A DNA stretch of 64,000 nucleotides, taken from Bryum argenteum. Taxonomy: Eukaryota > Streptophyta > Bryopsida > Bryales > Bryaceae. A model generated the notes under the pieces. That model had not been told where the DNA came from. It searched no databases and saw only the letters and a list, made by a program, of their open reading frames with translations. The DNA lies in NCBI GenBank assembly GCA_037043015.1, contig CM073321.1, positions 15,683,001 to 15,747,000 of the forward strand, read 5' to 3'. How positions within the stretch are numbered: position 1 is the stretch's first letter; each line of letters begins with the position of its first letter. A program made the position numbers and the translations under genes. Positions 11,520-23,770 of the stretch are shown here, in pieces.

Positions 11520-12290
11520 TTATATTGTTTGAGTAAGATTTGTTTTTTCCCACTTTTACGTACAAGGTCTCTGACAAACTAATTTGTCTGGTTTTTTGTA
11601 TTTAGGGTCATCTGATTTGGCTGATTTGAGGTAGGAGAGCGGTCGACTCGCACTGACTCACTAAGCTCTGCTTTGAGTGAGTAGGTCTCTCAATAATTCC
11701 TTGCATTCTAGATTGGCAGCTTATTTTACCCAGTTGGCCATAAGAGCTCTCTCTCCACTCACTAAGCGGTTGTTGTAGAGGACTCTAATGTTTTGCTTTA
11801 CGCTCACGCTAAACTTCACGCTCACTGAGCGCTCTAATGTGATTCACACATCGGATCCCTAAATCACCTTGTGTATGGTCATGCACTTTTAAAGTGCTGC
11901 AATTTGGATATATGTTAAAAGCCTCTGTGTCAGTTACGCAACGATTGCTGATTCAGAACTTCTTGTTCCTCGCTATCCTAGTCTTCGTGTTAGTGGTGCT
12001 GGTAGCACAAGTGGCAGGGATCAGATTCTCAATGCCACAAGTCTCCTCATTTATCCTTCAAATTGAGGAGGTAGGATAACGTTATGGGGGAAATGGAAGG
12101 GACTGGACTGGACGACCTTGTGAGAATCTCTTGAAAATGAGATATATTCTAGAGAAATCTTCTGCCTCGACTTGGATTTGATATGAGATAACCCTTGCTT
12201 TAATTACTCCAGTATTGATCACTGGCTCAGGATAACTCTTGATGAGTTGAGCCCGGATCATTTGTATGGTTGTACACACAGTATTCCTTA
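11520..12290. other. Noncoding, nothing recognised
   Basis: Mixed-composition DNA with several GCTCACTGAGCG- and CTCACTAAGC-type phrases. No supportable gene on either strand. Confidence 0.4.
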
Positions 12291-12299
12291 GCTAGTCCA

Positions 12300-13160
12300 T
12301 ATTATTTTCAAACATTCTTGTTGTTCTTGGAGATGCATTTATCAATTGTAGAGTAATGGCAATTGCATAGGTGTGTTTATTATCCTCCCAAACATAATGT
12401 CAATAAAAAATAACTTCCAAAGTAAATATTAAGTGGTATCATGAAAATCACTTAGAAAATCAGAATTTCTAAAATCTTAGAGTATTCATTTTTACCTTGT
12501 GTAAGTGCATTTTTACTTGTTTCAGTTGTCGTTGAAGATGGATTTATCAATGAAAGAGTGCTGATAGTTCTAGGCGGTTTCATCTATTGATATGCCTACT
12601 CTCCTACCAAAATAAAAGAGTTAAAAAAATACAGTACCAAAAAAAAACGATTAATACTATTTAAACATTGTATTAATATAGTAGAATACTAAAAGCTTAT
12701 AACTAATTTTCTTACCTTGTTTTCATGGGTGTTTACTAACTCATATTGTTGTTGGAGATGCATGAGGAATGCTTCAAGTCCTTAAAGGTTGCATAGCTTT
12801 GCCTATTTTCCTTACATACGAGCTTGACAAGAACTCAATATTGCGAGTAAGTAGAATTAAGCCAACTACATAGAAAAGTAAACTTCCTCTTTATCTTCTT
12901 CCAATGCATGTCTCACTGTTGTAGAAGACGAGAGCACCAATGAAAGAGTGTTGGAAGATGTAGGGGATTGCATGGATGTTTTGAGTTACCCTCCAAAATA
13001 AAATTGTGAAAAAGAACTCTCAATGTAAAAGATGAATACAATCAAGAAAGTCATCAATTGAATAAAAATGCCAGAAGGTTAAAACTTCTTTCCTCACTTC
13101 TTTCAAATGTATGTCTGTAAGTTCCACTTGTTGTTGATGATGCATTTGATATATAGATAG
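12300..13160. repeat. Five degenerate ~170-215-bp tandem units
   Basis: The phrase TTGTTGTTGGAGATGCATTT or close variants recurs near 12311, 12526, 12742, 12914 and 13125. Each is followed by related CAATGAAAGAGTG, TTGCATAG and CCTCCAAAATAAA blocks. The units are strongly diverged and no coding function is apparent. Confidence 0.55.
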
Positions 13161-14180
13161 AAATTTCGGTCCCTTTGTAAGGGGCTAGCGTGAATGAAGT
13201 GTCCTTTCGTAAAACTAATGACCCGATGCCCACCGGATAAGGGGAAATTGGCACAATACTACTCTCCCCTTTCGAGGATGGACACTATGACTATGCTATT
13301 TTCTAGCTAGTCACTAACTCCTTGAAGATCCTAGACATGGTATCCCTCCAAAGGGCTGGAATGAGTCTTTGATAAGTATAAAGAATTAAACTATTGAAGC
13401 TTGAGAAATCTCATCTACTCTTTCAAGTATTTACATGGGTATAGTATTCTCAATAGGATCACTAAGCCCATGGGGCTTAGCAATGGACATGCGTGCCCAG
13501 CGAAACACACAAAGCAATACATTGTGCACGGAGTGCAACATCAACACGAGATTTTTTGTAAGCTTGATGTTCCAATTGAATCTAAACACAAAACTTATAA
13601 ACTAAACTACGTGAACTTCTCACGTCTTTGAATAGGGAGAAGGGTTACCCAAATTTGTGCTAAGAATTTGAGTACTATCTATGAAAAAGAAGAAGTCAAA
13701 GAACTAAACCTTTGAACCATCCACATTTGTTAGAACCAATTTTCATTTTTCAACGCACGACGTTTGTTAAAGAAACTAAAGTAAACGAGAAGCTATGGCA
13801 CATTGATTCTTTGTCTGAAGGAGTCTTTGTCCTAAGTATGTTGGGCAATGATGGTTGTGACTTAGAAGAAATATATATCCCAAGTTGTATGACAAGATTT
13901 CACAATATTGTGAAAATAATTATATTAGTAGCTATATCCACAAAATTGTTTGACTCATGTCACACTATCAGGGTCTCACAATGTCTTTCCAATGTTGTTG
14001 AAGTTTGCCAAATTTAAGATTTGTTTCCCTCATTTCCACGGGTTTGGGTCCCAAATCCACGGTAATAAGTCAGGAATATTCGAATATTCAACAGAATATT
14101 ATGTATAAAATTAGAAATTTTTTATTTTTAGAAATTTTTTCCAAAAAAATATTCTCACCTCCGCTCTCCAATCTGAATTT
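13160..14180. other. Noncoding, nothing recognised
   Basis: Short open frames occur here but have no recognisable motifs, and composition does not change at their edges. The tract ends with repeated CGCTCTACG units (14185-14215). Their reverse complement, GCGTAGAGCG, ends the promoter copy near 2340. Confidence 0.4.
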
Positions 14181-14234
14181 CTCCGCTCTACGCTCTACGC
14201 TCTACGTTCTACGCTCACGCCCAAGTAACGTCCG

Positions 14235-14366
14235 GCGGACTCCCCATTTGTAACCCGCCCTTCCTAGCTCCTATGATTCACTTCTCTTCGTGAGGGTTGG
14301 ATTCGAGATTGGGGAAGGGCGTTTCAGCACATTTGGAGGAGGTTTTTGATTTTTTTTTCTACAACA
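14235..14366 (+). promoter_or_regulatory. Promoter/5' UTR module of the RING gene
   Basis: From GCGGACTCC to the ATG this 132-bp stretch matches 19977-20108 upstream of the hAT frame with only scattered changes, and the distance to ATG is the same (132 bp). Shared phrases include TGAGGGTTGGATT, GAGATTGGGGAAGGGCG and CTACAACRATGGCGAC. The TATA box of the 19.97-kb copy is missing here. Confidence 0.75.
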
Positions 14367-16724
14367 ATGGCGACACCGGGTGCAATTCGCACGGGAGAAA
14401 AAGACAAAGATCGAGTGCGACAAGGAAAACAGCAGCAGGCCCGTCTTCATGTATTAAATAATCCGTTAAAATTGGCATTCAAAGGCTGGGAAGATGTAGG
14501 TGACCCATGGGATTTTGACCATGCGAAGCAATACATTGAGTGGTGCCACATCGACAAATCCTTCTTGCCTGAACGCCATGTTTTACACTTGAGAAGCAAC
14601 AAGGCCAATTTGCGCTACTGCACCTACCCGGAGTTCCTTTCTCGATGTTTCTTCAAATTTACCAACTCCTTTACGCCACGAAGTTACCAAACAAGAACCA
14701 GATCGGGTTATATTTAGTGCGCGGCGTTCATGTAGAGATCATTTTAAAGAAGAGGTTCGATTGGTCTACTGTGAAGGGTTTCGAAGGCAAGGCTTGAGCA
14801 CCACAAGTACAAAATGGTTACTCTCGCTTAGAACTTGGGCAGTAGAGGATCCTGGGTGGTTTCCCTTGGCCGACAGACCTACGGAATTAGACCCTCATAA
14901 CCATATGTCTGACTCCCCGCCTGATTCCGACTCTGATGGCTCCTACGTGATAGTTTTACCTCGAAGCAACACAATGGAAAGGAATAAGCGGAAGAGGCTA
15001 GCTCGATCATTAGAGCGTATGCCTATGGCTTCATTGGTCCAAGTAAGACAACCGGTTCCGGTGTAGCTACTTCCCGACATAGTAGATGTGGAGATGGTTC
15101 ATGCAGTTGGTGGAAACGTTGTGCCCCAAGAAGTGGAGGTTGTTGTGGCTGGGGGCGTGCCGGATGACATTCCACCAGTAGATTTGTCTGTCGAAATGGA
15201 GCATTTTGATACAAGAGAAGGTCAGATTGAGCAATTGATGGCAGAAAATAAACGCTAGAAGGAAGAGAATCAACGGCTAAAAGAGGACATGCGAAGAGCT
15301 AGCGACGAGATCTCATCCCAGCAACAACGTATCATGGAGCTTGAGGGGGCCATGGCAAAGGGGAAGGGGGCCTCTACATGACAAACACGACCTAGTACAT
15401 CGACTAGTCCAAACGATTTGGTCATAGGAAGTGTGCTTGACTCCTTGGCATTCGATAATGCAGATTCCAACGACGTATTAGGCTCGCCTGCAACACCCCT
15501 TGAAGTTCATTTGGTAGATGTTCGACCAGATAATGAGGTATTAGGTCGCCTCCAACACCCCTTGAAGTTGATTTGGTAGATGTTTGACGAGATAATGAGG
15601 TCTTGAAGAGTCGAATGAATCAGATGGCTGAGCAATACTATCAGTGGAAGTTGACATGCATTTTATCCATCGCCAAGGGTGACCAAATAGCTGAGGAGTT
15701 GAGGAAGATCGATAAGACATGGAAGGATCATAAGCAAGAGCGGGTATTTGGTTTGACATCATGGGCAATTCTAGACGAGATGTTTCCGAACGAATTGCCA
15801 AAAAAACCGGATGGAACAATTGACTGGGCCCAGTGCGAGTGGGATTTTGAAAACACGATGGACATCAAGAAAGCAGCCAAACTGTGGCCTACACTAGCAA
15901 CGTTCGTGACGGATGGCGAAAATTGTGCGATATGTTGCAACCCCTTTGGACCTGAAGGAGGATTTTGCGTAGGCACTTGCCGCCACGTGTTTCATCCGAT
16001 TTGCCTAATTGGCTTCATGGTTGTTCGACGACGATGTCCGCTATGTAAATCTCCCTTCCACAAGCGCTTGTACAACCTTTTTGAATTAGAGGATTACATG
16101 CCACCGCATTGGGAGTATAATGAAACCAATGCTCCTAAACACAAAGGGAAATGGGGAGAAGACTTGGTATGGAGTTGGAAATTGTCTTGCACTTCTATAG
16201 AGAAGCAGTTGGCTGCCCTGGAATTTGGCTGGGAAAAGGATCCGAAGGCAATTACGAGGGCGTCCCATCATTTAATTCCATCAAATGTCTCAAATGCCAA
16301 TAGCAAGCGAAACTTCTTCTACCAGGTTTACAGCGGGTATTGGGACGAAGCGCACAAGGAGTTTCGATTTGGGATTCATCCAGAAGGACTTAGATGGAAG
16401 TCAGATGGAATGATGTATTCGTCGGAAGAGCGTTCCGACCGCGATTAGGAGATGAACAAGGCAACAGATAAATCCGAATGGACAGACCTTTTACACCATC
16501 GAAGCATTGATTTTCTGATGGAACAGCATAGTCCTCAAACCGGACGCATGCTTTGAGCCATGCAACAATCGCTATTCCCGAGGGATATTCTTGAAGAAGA
16601 CTGGCCTGTGAGGAGGACTCAATCAGCAGTTCGTAGACTTCAATTGGGCGGGGGTGAAGATTTGCCGGAGAATACGAATGATGCCGAGGCCGGCCCAAGC
16701 AGTGCAGCGATGGATGAGAAATAA
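14367..16724 (+). pseudogene. RING-H2 finger protein with coiled coil (decayed)
   Basis: ATG 14367 opens MATPGAIRTGEKD. After a frameshift near 14650 the protein continues through an unrecognised domain (RDHFKEEVRLVYCEG...), an acidic linker, and a coiled coil (EGQIEQLMAENK, QRLKEDMRRASDEI; about 15220-15350). A 63-bp duplication shifts the frame again near 15540. The C-terminal third holds a complete RING-H2 set: CAICC, TCRHVFHPIC and RRCPLCK (15930-16065), typical of E3 ubiquitin ligases. Stops at 15064, about 15256, about 15378, 16446 and about 16554 are each one transition from sense. The frame ends at TAA 16722. A ligase role is inferred from the RING alone, and the substrate is unknown. 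The 29.0-33.3 kb gene has the same coiled-coil then RING-like layout. Confidence 0.7.
15477..15602 (+). repeat. Tandem 63/62-bp duplication inside the RING gene
   Basis: The block from ATTAGGCTCGCC to GATAATGAGGT is repeated immediately from about 15540. The second copy lacks one base (ATTAGGTCGCC), so the duplication also changes the frame. Confidence 0.8.
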
Positions 16725-16999
16725 TTGTGGATTTTTGTAGTTGTGTAGCAACCAAGATATAGTTTTCTTTTTCTGTATCGTTAAACACTACTGAAATATG
16801 CTTTTCTTTTGCAAACTTGTTGGCACACTCTATGTATGTGTTAATAATCATATGATCATGTGAATGCTAATTATCATGGAGTCATTGTATGGTTAGCTTG
16901 ATAAATAGTTAAGTGGGAGAAAAAATAATTTAAAATCTTGTTACAATTAATAAATATCTTATGAACATGATAGGACAATAAAAAAATAAACATACGGGT

Positions 17000-18930
17000 A
17001 GGAGATGTCAATCCAAAGTGAGGGGAGAGAGAGGGGAAGTGAGGGTGAGGGGGAATGAGGGTGAGGTGGAAGGGGCGGGTGAAGGGGGTGTGAGGGGAGG
17101 AGAAGAAATGAAAGGGAGGAGTGGGGAGAGAAGGGGGGGGGGGGAAGAGGAGAGAAGGGGAGGAAGGAGAAGAGGAGTGGAGGGATGGTCAATCTAATCA
17201 TTGCAAATCCAAACATTCCCCTTCTATATGTGGGATACTCCGAATCCCGGCTTTAGTGAGGAAATGTTTGAATTTGCTTATTCTATTAATGATGTTTTTT
17301 TTTAAACATAAGATCAAGAGAGAGATGAGAAAAACCTTCGCAAACTTTTTCACAAAACTACGTGGGGTGGGTGAGAGGAGAGGGGCGGGTTACGGGAGGG
17401 AGGGGTGAGGGAGAGGCGGGGAGGGGCGGGTTAGGGGGGGAAGGGTGCATTACAAGGGCGGGCGGGGCAAGCTGGGGGGGGGGGGTGGATATTAAGGGGA
17501 TAGGGGTGGATATTAAGGGGATAGGGGCGGGTACCATGGGGATAGGGCGGGTAGTAAGGAGGCAAGGTGGGTACCGGGAGGGCGGGGCGGGTACCGGAAG
17601 GGCGGGGCGGGTGCCGAGGGGTAGGGTGGAGAAGGTAAGGGGAAGTGACTAGAGAGTGAGGGTGAGGGAGGTGAGGGAGAGTAAGGGGGGTTGAGGTTGA
17701 GGAGGTGAGGGTGAGAGGGGGAGTGAGAGTGAGGAGGGGGAGAGAGTGAGGGGGGAGGTGAGGTGAGGCGGTGGTGAAGGTGAGGGGGTGAGGGTGAGGG
17801 GGCGGTTGAAGGTGAGGGGGGGTGAAGCAGCAGGTGAGAGGGAGAGGCGGGTGAGGGGAGGTGGAGAGGGGGGGATGAGAGTGAGTGGGGGAGTGAGAGT
17901 GAGGGGGGGGTGAGAGTGAGGGGGTGAGTGAGAGGGGGGGTGAGAGTGAGGGGAGGTGAAAGGGGGGGTGAAGGTGAGGGGGCGGTTGAAGGTGAGGCGG
18001 GGTGAGGGTGATGGGGCGGGTGAGATGGGGAGGCGGGTGAGGGGAGGGTGGAGAAGGGAGGAGAAGAAATGGAAGGGAGGAGTGGGGAGAGAAGGGGAGG
18101 GAAGAGGAGAGAAGGGGAGGAAGGAGAAGAGGAGTGGAGGAATGGTCAGTCCAATCATTGCAAATCCAAACATTCCCCCACTATATCTTGGATACTCCAA
18201 ATGCCGACTTCAGTGAGAAAATGTTTGACTTTGCTTATTCTATTAATGATGCTTCTTTGCAAAACATAAGATTGGTGAGAGAGATGAGAAAAACCTTCGC
18301 AAACTTTTTAACAAAACTACGTGGGGTGGTGAGAGAGGAGGGGCGGATTACAGGGGGTAGGGGCGGGTACCGAGGGGAATAGGGGCTGGTATCGGAGGGG
18401 GTAGGGGCAGATATCAGAGTGGGTAGGGGCAGATATCAGAGTGGGTAGGGGCGGGTACCACGGGGGGTAGGGGCGGATACCACGGGGGGTTGAGCGGGTA
18501 CTACGGGGGGTAGGGCAGATACTAGGGAGCGGGGGTGGAGGGGGGGGGGAGTGAGAGGAGAGTGAGGGTGAGAGGGGTGTGAGCCAAAAAAACCACCATA
18601 GAGTGGCATTTGGTTACAAGGGGTTTTAGGAAACGAGATTACATGAAGGGTGAGAGGGGGTGAGGGTGAGGGGGAGGGGGTGAGGTTGAGAGTGAGGGAA
18701 GATGAGGGTGAGAGTGAGGGGGGGGTGAGGGTGAGGGTGAGGGGGGGTGAGGGTGAGGGGGGGTGAGGGTGAGGGTGAGGGGGGGTGAGGGTGAGGGGAC
18801 CTAAGGGTGAGGGGGGTTGAAGGTGAGGGTGTAGGGGGGTGAGAATGAGGAGGGGGGTGAGAATGAGGGGGGGGTGGAGAGGATATGAGAAGAAAAGAAA
18901 GAGAGGAGTGGGGAGAGAAGCGGAGGGAAG
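17000..18930. repeat. G-rich minisatellite with large tandem units
   Basis: GAGGGTGAGGG-, GGGGCGGGT- and GTACCGG-type DNA is punctuated by a near-identical ~185-bp block at about 17200-17390 and 18150-18335 (hairpin unit, CTTATTCTATTAATGATG, GAGAAAAACCTTCGCAAAC, AAAACTACGTGGGGTGG). A third, shorter block lies at about 18945-19025. The overall period is about 800-950 bp. It is the strand-opposite counterpart of the 10.7-11.3 kb C-rich tract. Confidence 0.75.
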
Positions 18931-19029
18931 GAAAGGCATAGTCAATCCAATCATAGAAAAGTCAAACATTCCCCCACTATATCTGGGAAAGTCCAAATCC
19001 CAGCTTTAGTGAGGAATGTTTGGACTTCA

Positions 19030-19380
19030 TTACCTTAAAAATACCTAGTGTTTGGAAGAAAGGAAAGAGATAATACAAGTTTCTGTACTTCCCCCTCTTA
19101 TTCAAATTTGCTCCACCACACACCAATTCCCACCTCTATTTCAAATTCAAGCTACCACATCCCAAATGAATGATCTTCTTAAAATGTTTGTTATTTCTCT
19201 TCAATCCCACCTTGTATTATGTTTATTTGATTCTTCTTCCCAATGCTATATTACAAATAAATTTATAATCCTATTGGTTTAATCATATAGTTGATTTTAC
19301 GATCAAATATATATTAAGACTAAAGAGTATACTGGTGGGTGGTATTATGGTTATTTCATTTTTCTTCAAATAATTTTTTT
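19030..19380. other. AT-rich spacer, nothing recognised
   Basis: It contains the inverted relative of the 10.2-kb GTGGTAGCTC repeat at about 19085-19156. There is no gene signal. Confidence 0.45.
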
Positions 19381-19920
19381 TAAAAAAAATTAAAAAATGA
19401 ATAAAAATAACTTAAAAAAACATAGCAACCCCCCTTACCTCCCCTTACCCCCTACCATACCCCCCTACCCCCTCCCCTACCCCCCTTTCTCTCTCACGTA
19501 CCCCCACTTACCCCTCCTCTTACCCCCCCTTTACTCCCGTACCCCCCCTTTTCCCGCCCCTCCTTCCCCCGCCCCTCCTTCCCTCGCCCCTCTTTCCTCC
19601 GTCCCCCTCTTTCCCCCGCCCCCCCTTTCTCCGCCCCCTCTTTCCCCCGCCCCCCCTTTCTCCGCCCCCCCTTTCTCCGCCCCCCCCTTTCTCCGCCCCC
19701 CCTTTCTCCGCCCCCCCCCCCTTTCCATTGCCCCCCCCTTCCCCCGCCCCTCCACCCCCTCCGTACCCGCCCCTCCACCCCCCCCATAACCCACCCCTCC
19801 CCCTAGTAATCCGCTATTACCCCACCATATCCGCCAACCCCCCTGTACCCTATCCTAAAGTTGTACCCGCCCCCCCTCCACCCCCGTTGCACCCTAAGAG
19901 TGCACCCGCCCTACCCCATA
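19380..19920. repeat. A-rich then C-rich tract 5' of the hAT gene
   Basis: The order is A-rich DNA, GCAACCCCCCTTACC, then CCCCTTTCTCCGCC units repeated many times (19560-19730), as in the tracts at 1660 and 24000. Confidence 0.8.
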
Positions 19921-19949
19921 GAAATCCCCATGTTTTCATCCATGTACCA

Positions 19950-20108
19950 TGGGGGGGTCCAACCACTATATAAGGGGCGGACTCCTCATTAGTAACCCGC
20001 CCCTCCTAGCTCCCAAGATTCACTTCTCTTTGTGAGGGTTGGATTGGAGATTGGGGAAGGGCGTTTTAGTACATTGGGAGGAGGTTTTTGAATTTATTTT
20101 CTACAACG
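19950..20108 (+). promoter_or_regulatory. TATA promoter and 5' UTR of the hAT gene
   Basis: TATATAAG at 19967-19974 lies 142 bp before ATG 20109. The sequence around the TATA box matches 2289-2325, and the 132 bp before ATG match 14235-14366. A TATA box at a plausible distance and conservation between copies support promoter function in the ancestral element. Confidence 0.65.
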
Positions 20109-23100
20109 ATGGCGACCAGCGCTAGCTGACAGCGGAGTTAATGTCAAAATTGGTTCACGCAAGAGAATAGAGCAAAGAATTATTACAAGGGTTTACATGA
20201 TATACCAAATTGGCCACTAGAGCCTTCATCCTTTAGGCTTGAATGCGATGGGAAGTCAACGGAGGACAACAAGAGAGTGGAGTTTGTGGTATGAATTTCG
20301 TGATGATGTGAACATTACTTGTGTTTTTTCCAACACAACATTAACCTACAAACGAATTTGAGCATTCATGCACTTAGGCCACATGCCAGAATCCGGGAAG
20401 AGTGTATGTTCCCTTGTACCGCATCGTGTTCGCAGCAGGTTTGCAAATTGTGGGGGCATAGTTCCTGCTAGAATGAGTAATGAAGACATGTACCGTGGAG
20501 ATTCTACTACAGATGGTCCCTCCAACGGATTTCCTAGTGGTTCTTCATGCCATGTAGTTGTTGATACAAACACAGGGGTTGGAGTGAGAGGTGGAAGTCC
20601 TCATAGAGGAGGTCGGGATGCGTGCGTGGCAGAGGGACGTGACAATCCACACTCCATGTCAACCGTCCGAGGAGCATCCAATTCTACGAGGTCCGTAGCA
20701 ATACGCCAACGTAGCATGGAGGAATCTTTGAACACTACGAAGAGGAGAGAATTGGATGAAAAGTGGGCAGATTGTTTCTATAACGCATATATCCCATTGA
20801 ACGTGGCCAGGAACCCGTTTTTTATTGAAGCGGTTTTAGCAACTTCCATGGCGAGGTTTGACTATGTTCCTCCATCTTATCACCAATTCATGACTAATCT
20901 CATAGAACCCAGCAGATTGCGAGTCAAGAAGGAGATTGAGTCAAGAATTGGATTTGCAAAATCCGCGTATGGGGTGTCCATATGCACCAATGGTTGGGAC
21001 GATGTTAACCTTAGGCCCCTCATGAATGTGATGATGACGTGGCTACCTAGAGATGTATTTCTAGGAAGCATTGACACCACTGGGCAAACAAAATCTGCGA
21101 CCTATATAGCAAACAAACTCAAAGTATTCATTGAGAAGGTGGGACCTAAGAATGTGAGCGCAGTGTGTACGGATAACGTTGCAAACATGCTTGGAGCAAT
21201 GAAATGTATCATCGAGGAGTATCCATGGATTTTCTCGCAAGGATGCATGACTCATGCTTTGGATCTCCTATTGGAAGATTGGGCAAAGATCAACATCTTC
21301 AAGGACCTTATCGAGAGGGCAAGAAAGTTGTGCCATTATATTAGGAACCATCATGCAACAATGGCAACAGTTTGTAAATTTAGTCCTAAACTCTCGATCC
21401 TGGTGCCGGGGGGGGACGCACTTTGCATGCAATATGTTCATGCTGGACCGACTCGTCAAACTGAAGCCTGTCCTAGAGGAAGTGAAAGACCATTCCGAGT
21501 TGGAAACTATTCCAATACATTGAGGGACAGAATGGGAGGGGAGCGGGCAACCACCGCCATGCGCAATATTGTGCGCACCATTGAGGATGGGGCCTTTTGG
21601 CAAAGGTGTAAGAATTTCATTTACCTGACGGAGGAGGTGTTGAGAGCATTACGCGTGTTTGATGGCCGAGAACTCACAATGGGTAAGGCATGGCTCATAT
21701 AACAAGGATTGCATTAACATGTGACTTCATTCAGGGATCCACCATTTAGCGTCCGACCAGATATTGCAATAATATTGGAGGATTCATTCAAAGCGAGGAG
21801 GGCCATGTGTTTTACGGATCTTCACTATGCAGCTGCCCTCTTGAATCCATATCTCAAGGAGAATGCAGCGCTAAAGCAAGATAGCGTAGCCCTATGTGCG
21901 CAATATCGTGTAATCCACAAATTAAAAGACGTGGTGGGTGTAAAGTATGAAGACGTCATGTCCAAATTACACAAGTATGACGAAGGTACAGGGCCATATA
22001 GCCCCGACATTGCCTTCAACATCCGTGCAACAAACATGCTCCCACATCAATGGTGGTATAGGATTGGAGATCAGTCCCTTTCCAAAATAGCAGTATGCAT
22101 ATTGTCTCTCACATGTTCAGCTAGTTCCTGTGAGTGTAATTGGAGTGCTTACTCATTTGTGCACAATAAGAGCCGAAATCGATTGGCCCTAGAAAAAGGC
22201 ATAGACATTGGTCTATATCTATACCAATGGCCATGTATTACAAAAAAGACCACGGCCCGAACCACTTCGCTCGTATGAAGAGAATGTCAACTCAGAGGAT
22301 TCAAACCCAAATGCCCTTGGCCTAGTTCCAGTAGATGTGCCCAACCCAGAGTTCCTAGAGGAAGAGGACGATAGTGACATGGAAGCCAATTGGGAAGGTA
22401 GAGAGTACCGACCAAATCCAGATTTCTGGGCTGAAGGTGCGGACCTTCTAGGGGAGAATAAAGAATATTATGGTGAAAACGATGCAATGGACGATGACAA
22501 AGAGCCAATCCGTTGGGGTGCTAGAGCATGGGATACAAGTCCTACTCGTCGCACTCCATCACCAGACAATTGTCCCGATGTCGGCATCAATCAAGCGCGA
22601 ATTACAGTATCGGATTCAGAATACGAAGATTCAGATCATGGGCTAGATCGTGAAGCAAATCAAACCATTCCCACTCACGATGTTAACTACAACCACCCCT
22701 CTTTTGGAAACAATGAGGACAATGAGCAGAACGGGGGAGAAGATGGCACAATTGGTACTATTGAAACTCCTAATACCTACACAGCAATTGTGGATTGTTT
22801 TGAAGATGGGGCCCCGCGAGAAGTGGGAAATAGCCCAAATGCATCAAGATTGGGAGGGATTGGGAGAACTATTACACCCGTTGTTGCGCCCCAATGTCTT
22901 GATCCGAATCTCAGTAGGATTCACGATGCATTCAAATTCACCGATGATGTTGACCCAAGGCACGCGGCTATTCCGGTCTCCAGAACAGTCTCTGGGCTAA
23001 ATACACCTACGCCAAATACTAGTGGAGGAGCAACAAATGCTAGTGGAAGAGCTTCCCAATCTGATGGGTCCCGTGGGAGGCCTCCTATTATCCCTAGGTC

Positions 23101-23644
23101 CGCTATCCATCATCCAATGGGACAATACCACCAAGCACGTGGAAGAAACGGAGCTAGAGGACGTGGGGGAACTAACACTCCTAGCGGAAACATAGAACGC
23201 GGAGGGTCTAGAGGCTCAACATCCACTACAAAATAAATACGGCCTAGAGGCATTGCAGACACTGTAGATGGAGGGGGACAGAATGTTGGCGATGTCTTCT
23301 CTTCCAGGCCAAACAGATGTTCTTCATTAGGAATAGGGGGGAGGAACCCAAACACTGTAATTGAACCATTCGTGGACACATATGTTCCTGGTCGCACTTC
23401 ATCAACATCAGCTTTTGTTGTTCCTAGAGGACCGCCGGTGAATTTGGATGGGGAGTGTCCCAGAGCAAAAAGACACAAGGTTATTAGACTTGAGAAAAAC
23501 CTATACGGCGAAAAAATAGCCCTTCTCCGCAATGAGTCTATTTGTTCTTCAAGCGGTAGCGACGACGACGATGATATTAAACGTGGCAACAACGACGACG
23601 ACGACGATGGTGGTAACCCACAGTGCCTCAAGGAATATATATAA
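20109..23644 (+). pseudogene. hAT-superfamily transposase (DUF659/BED type), decayed
   Basis: ATG 20109 starts MATSAS followed by TGA. The coding signal continues with a BED-finger relic (ITCVFSNTT ... RI*AFMHLGHMPE, 20305-20400) and SVCSLVPHRVRSRF. The DUF659/RNase H-like core includes CTNGWDDVNLRPLMNVM (about 20977-21030), VCTDNVANMLGA and GCMTHALDLLLEDW. The C-terminal hAT dimerisation region has SCECNWS and FVHNKSRNRL (about 22125-22190) and ends in LVYIYTN. Frameshifts occur at a G8 run near 21406 (another frame carries THFACNMFMLDRLVKLKP), back near 21500, and near 22205. Internal stops include 20127, 20359, 21700 and 23234. Unusually, the frame continues about 460 codons past LVYIYTN as an acidic, Ser/Asp-rich then Arg/Gly-rich tail (RGRNGARGRGG) ending in a D-rich stretch. 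Transposition activity is lost. Confidence 0.85.
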
Positions 23645-23770
23645 TTTCCTTATATCTACGTTGTATCGTTATTCATTAATAATTTGTTATGAATTATATT
23701 ATATTATAATAATATTCATGATTTCTACTTTTTACTACATTACATTCGCCTTATGTATGAAAAATAAGGC

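Larger units (their letters stand above)
10190..19170. mobile_element. Putative 9-kb element with inverted G/C-rich arms
   Basis: The left arm (10.19-11.33 kb) has the GTGGTAGCTC repeat, one hairpin unit (10541-10616) and C-rich DNA. The right arm (17.0-19.17 kb) has G-rich DNA, three hairpin units in the opposite orientation, and the reverse complement of the GTGGTAGCTC repeat. The RING pseudogene lies between them. Termini, target duplications and transposase were not identified, so the boundaries are inferred. Confidence 0.4.

Noticed and set aside
10448-11524. CCCAAGAG at 10448 as the left target duplication of the hAT-type end at 11516
   Set aside because: The base after 10455 does not start the required CAAGGTTGTC inverted repeat, so the 8-bp match is likely chance.
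10838-11536. Long proline-rich reading frames in C-rich tracts (also 19397-19973 and 24001-24343)
   Set aside because: They arise from repeated CCC-type units, are open in several frames at once, and have no start context or domains.
13401-14017. Two plus-strand frames of 76 and 101 codons
   Set aside because: Low-complexity-free but motif-less, with no splice or promoter context. They could be chance open frames in AT-rich DNA.
17121-18382. Gly/Arg/Glu-rich reading frames in the G-rich tract, and the Pro/Ser-rich frames opposite
   Set aside because: Compositional artefacts of GAGGGTGAGGG repeats. Both strands are open and units vary in length without keeping frame.
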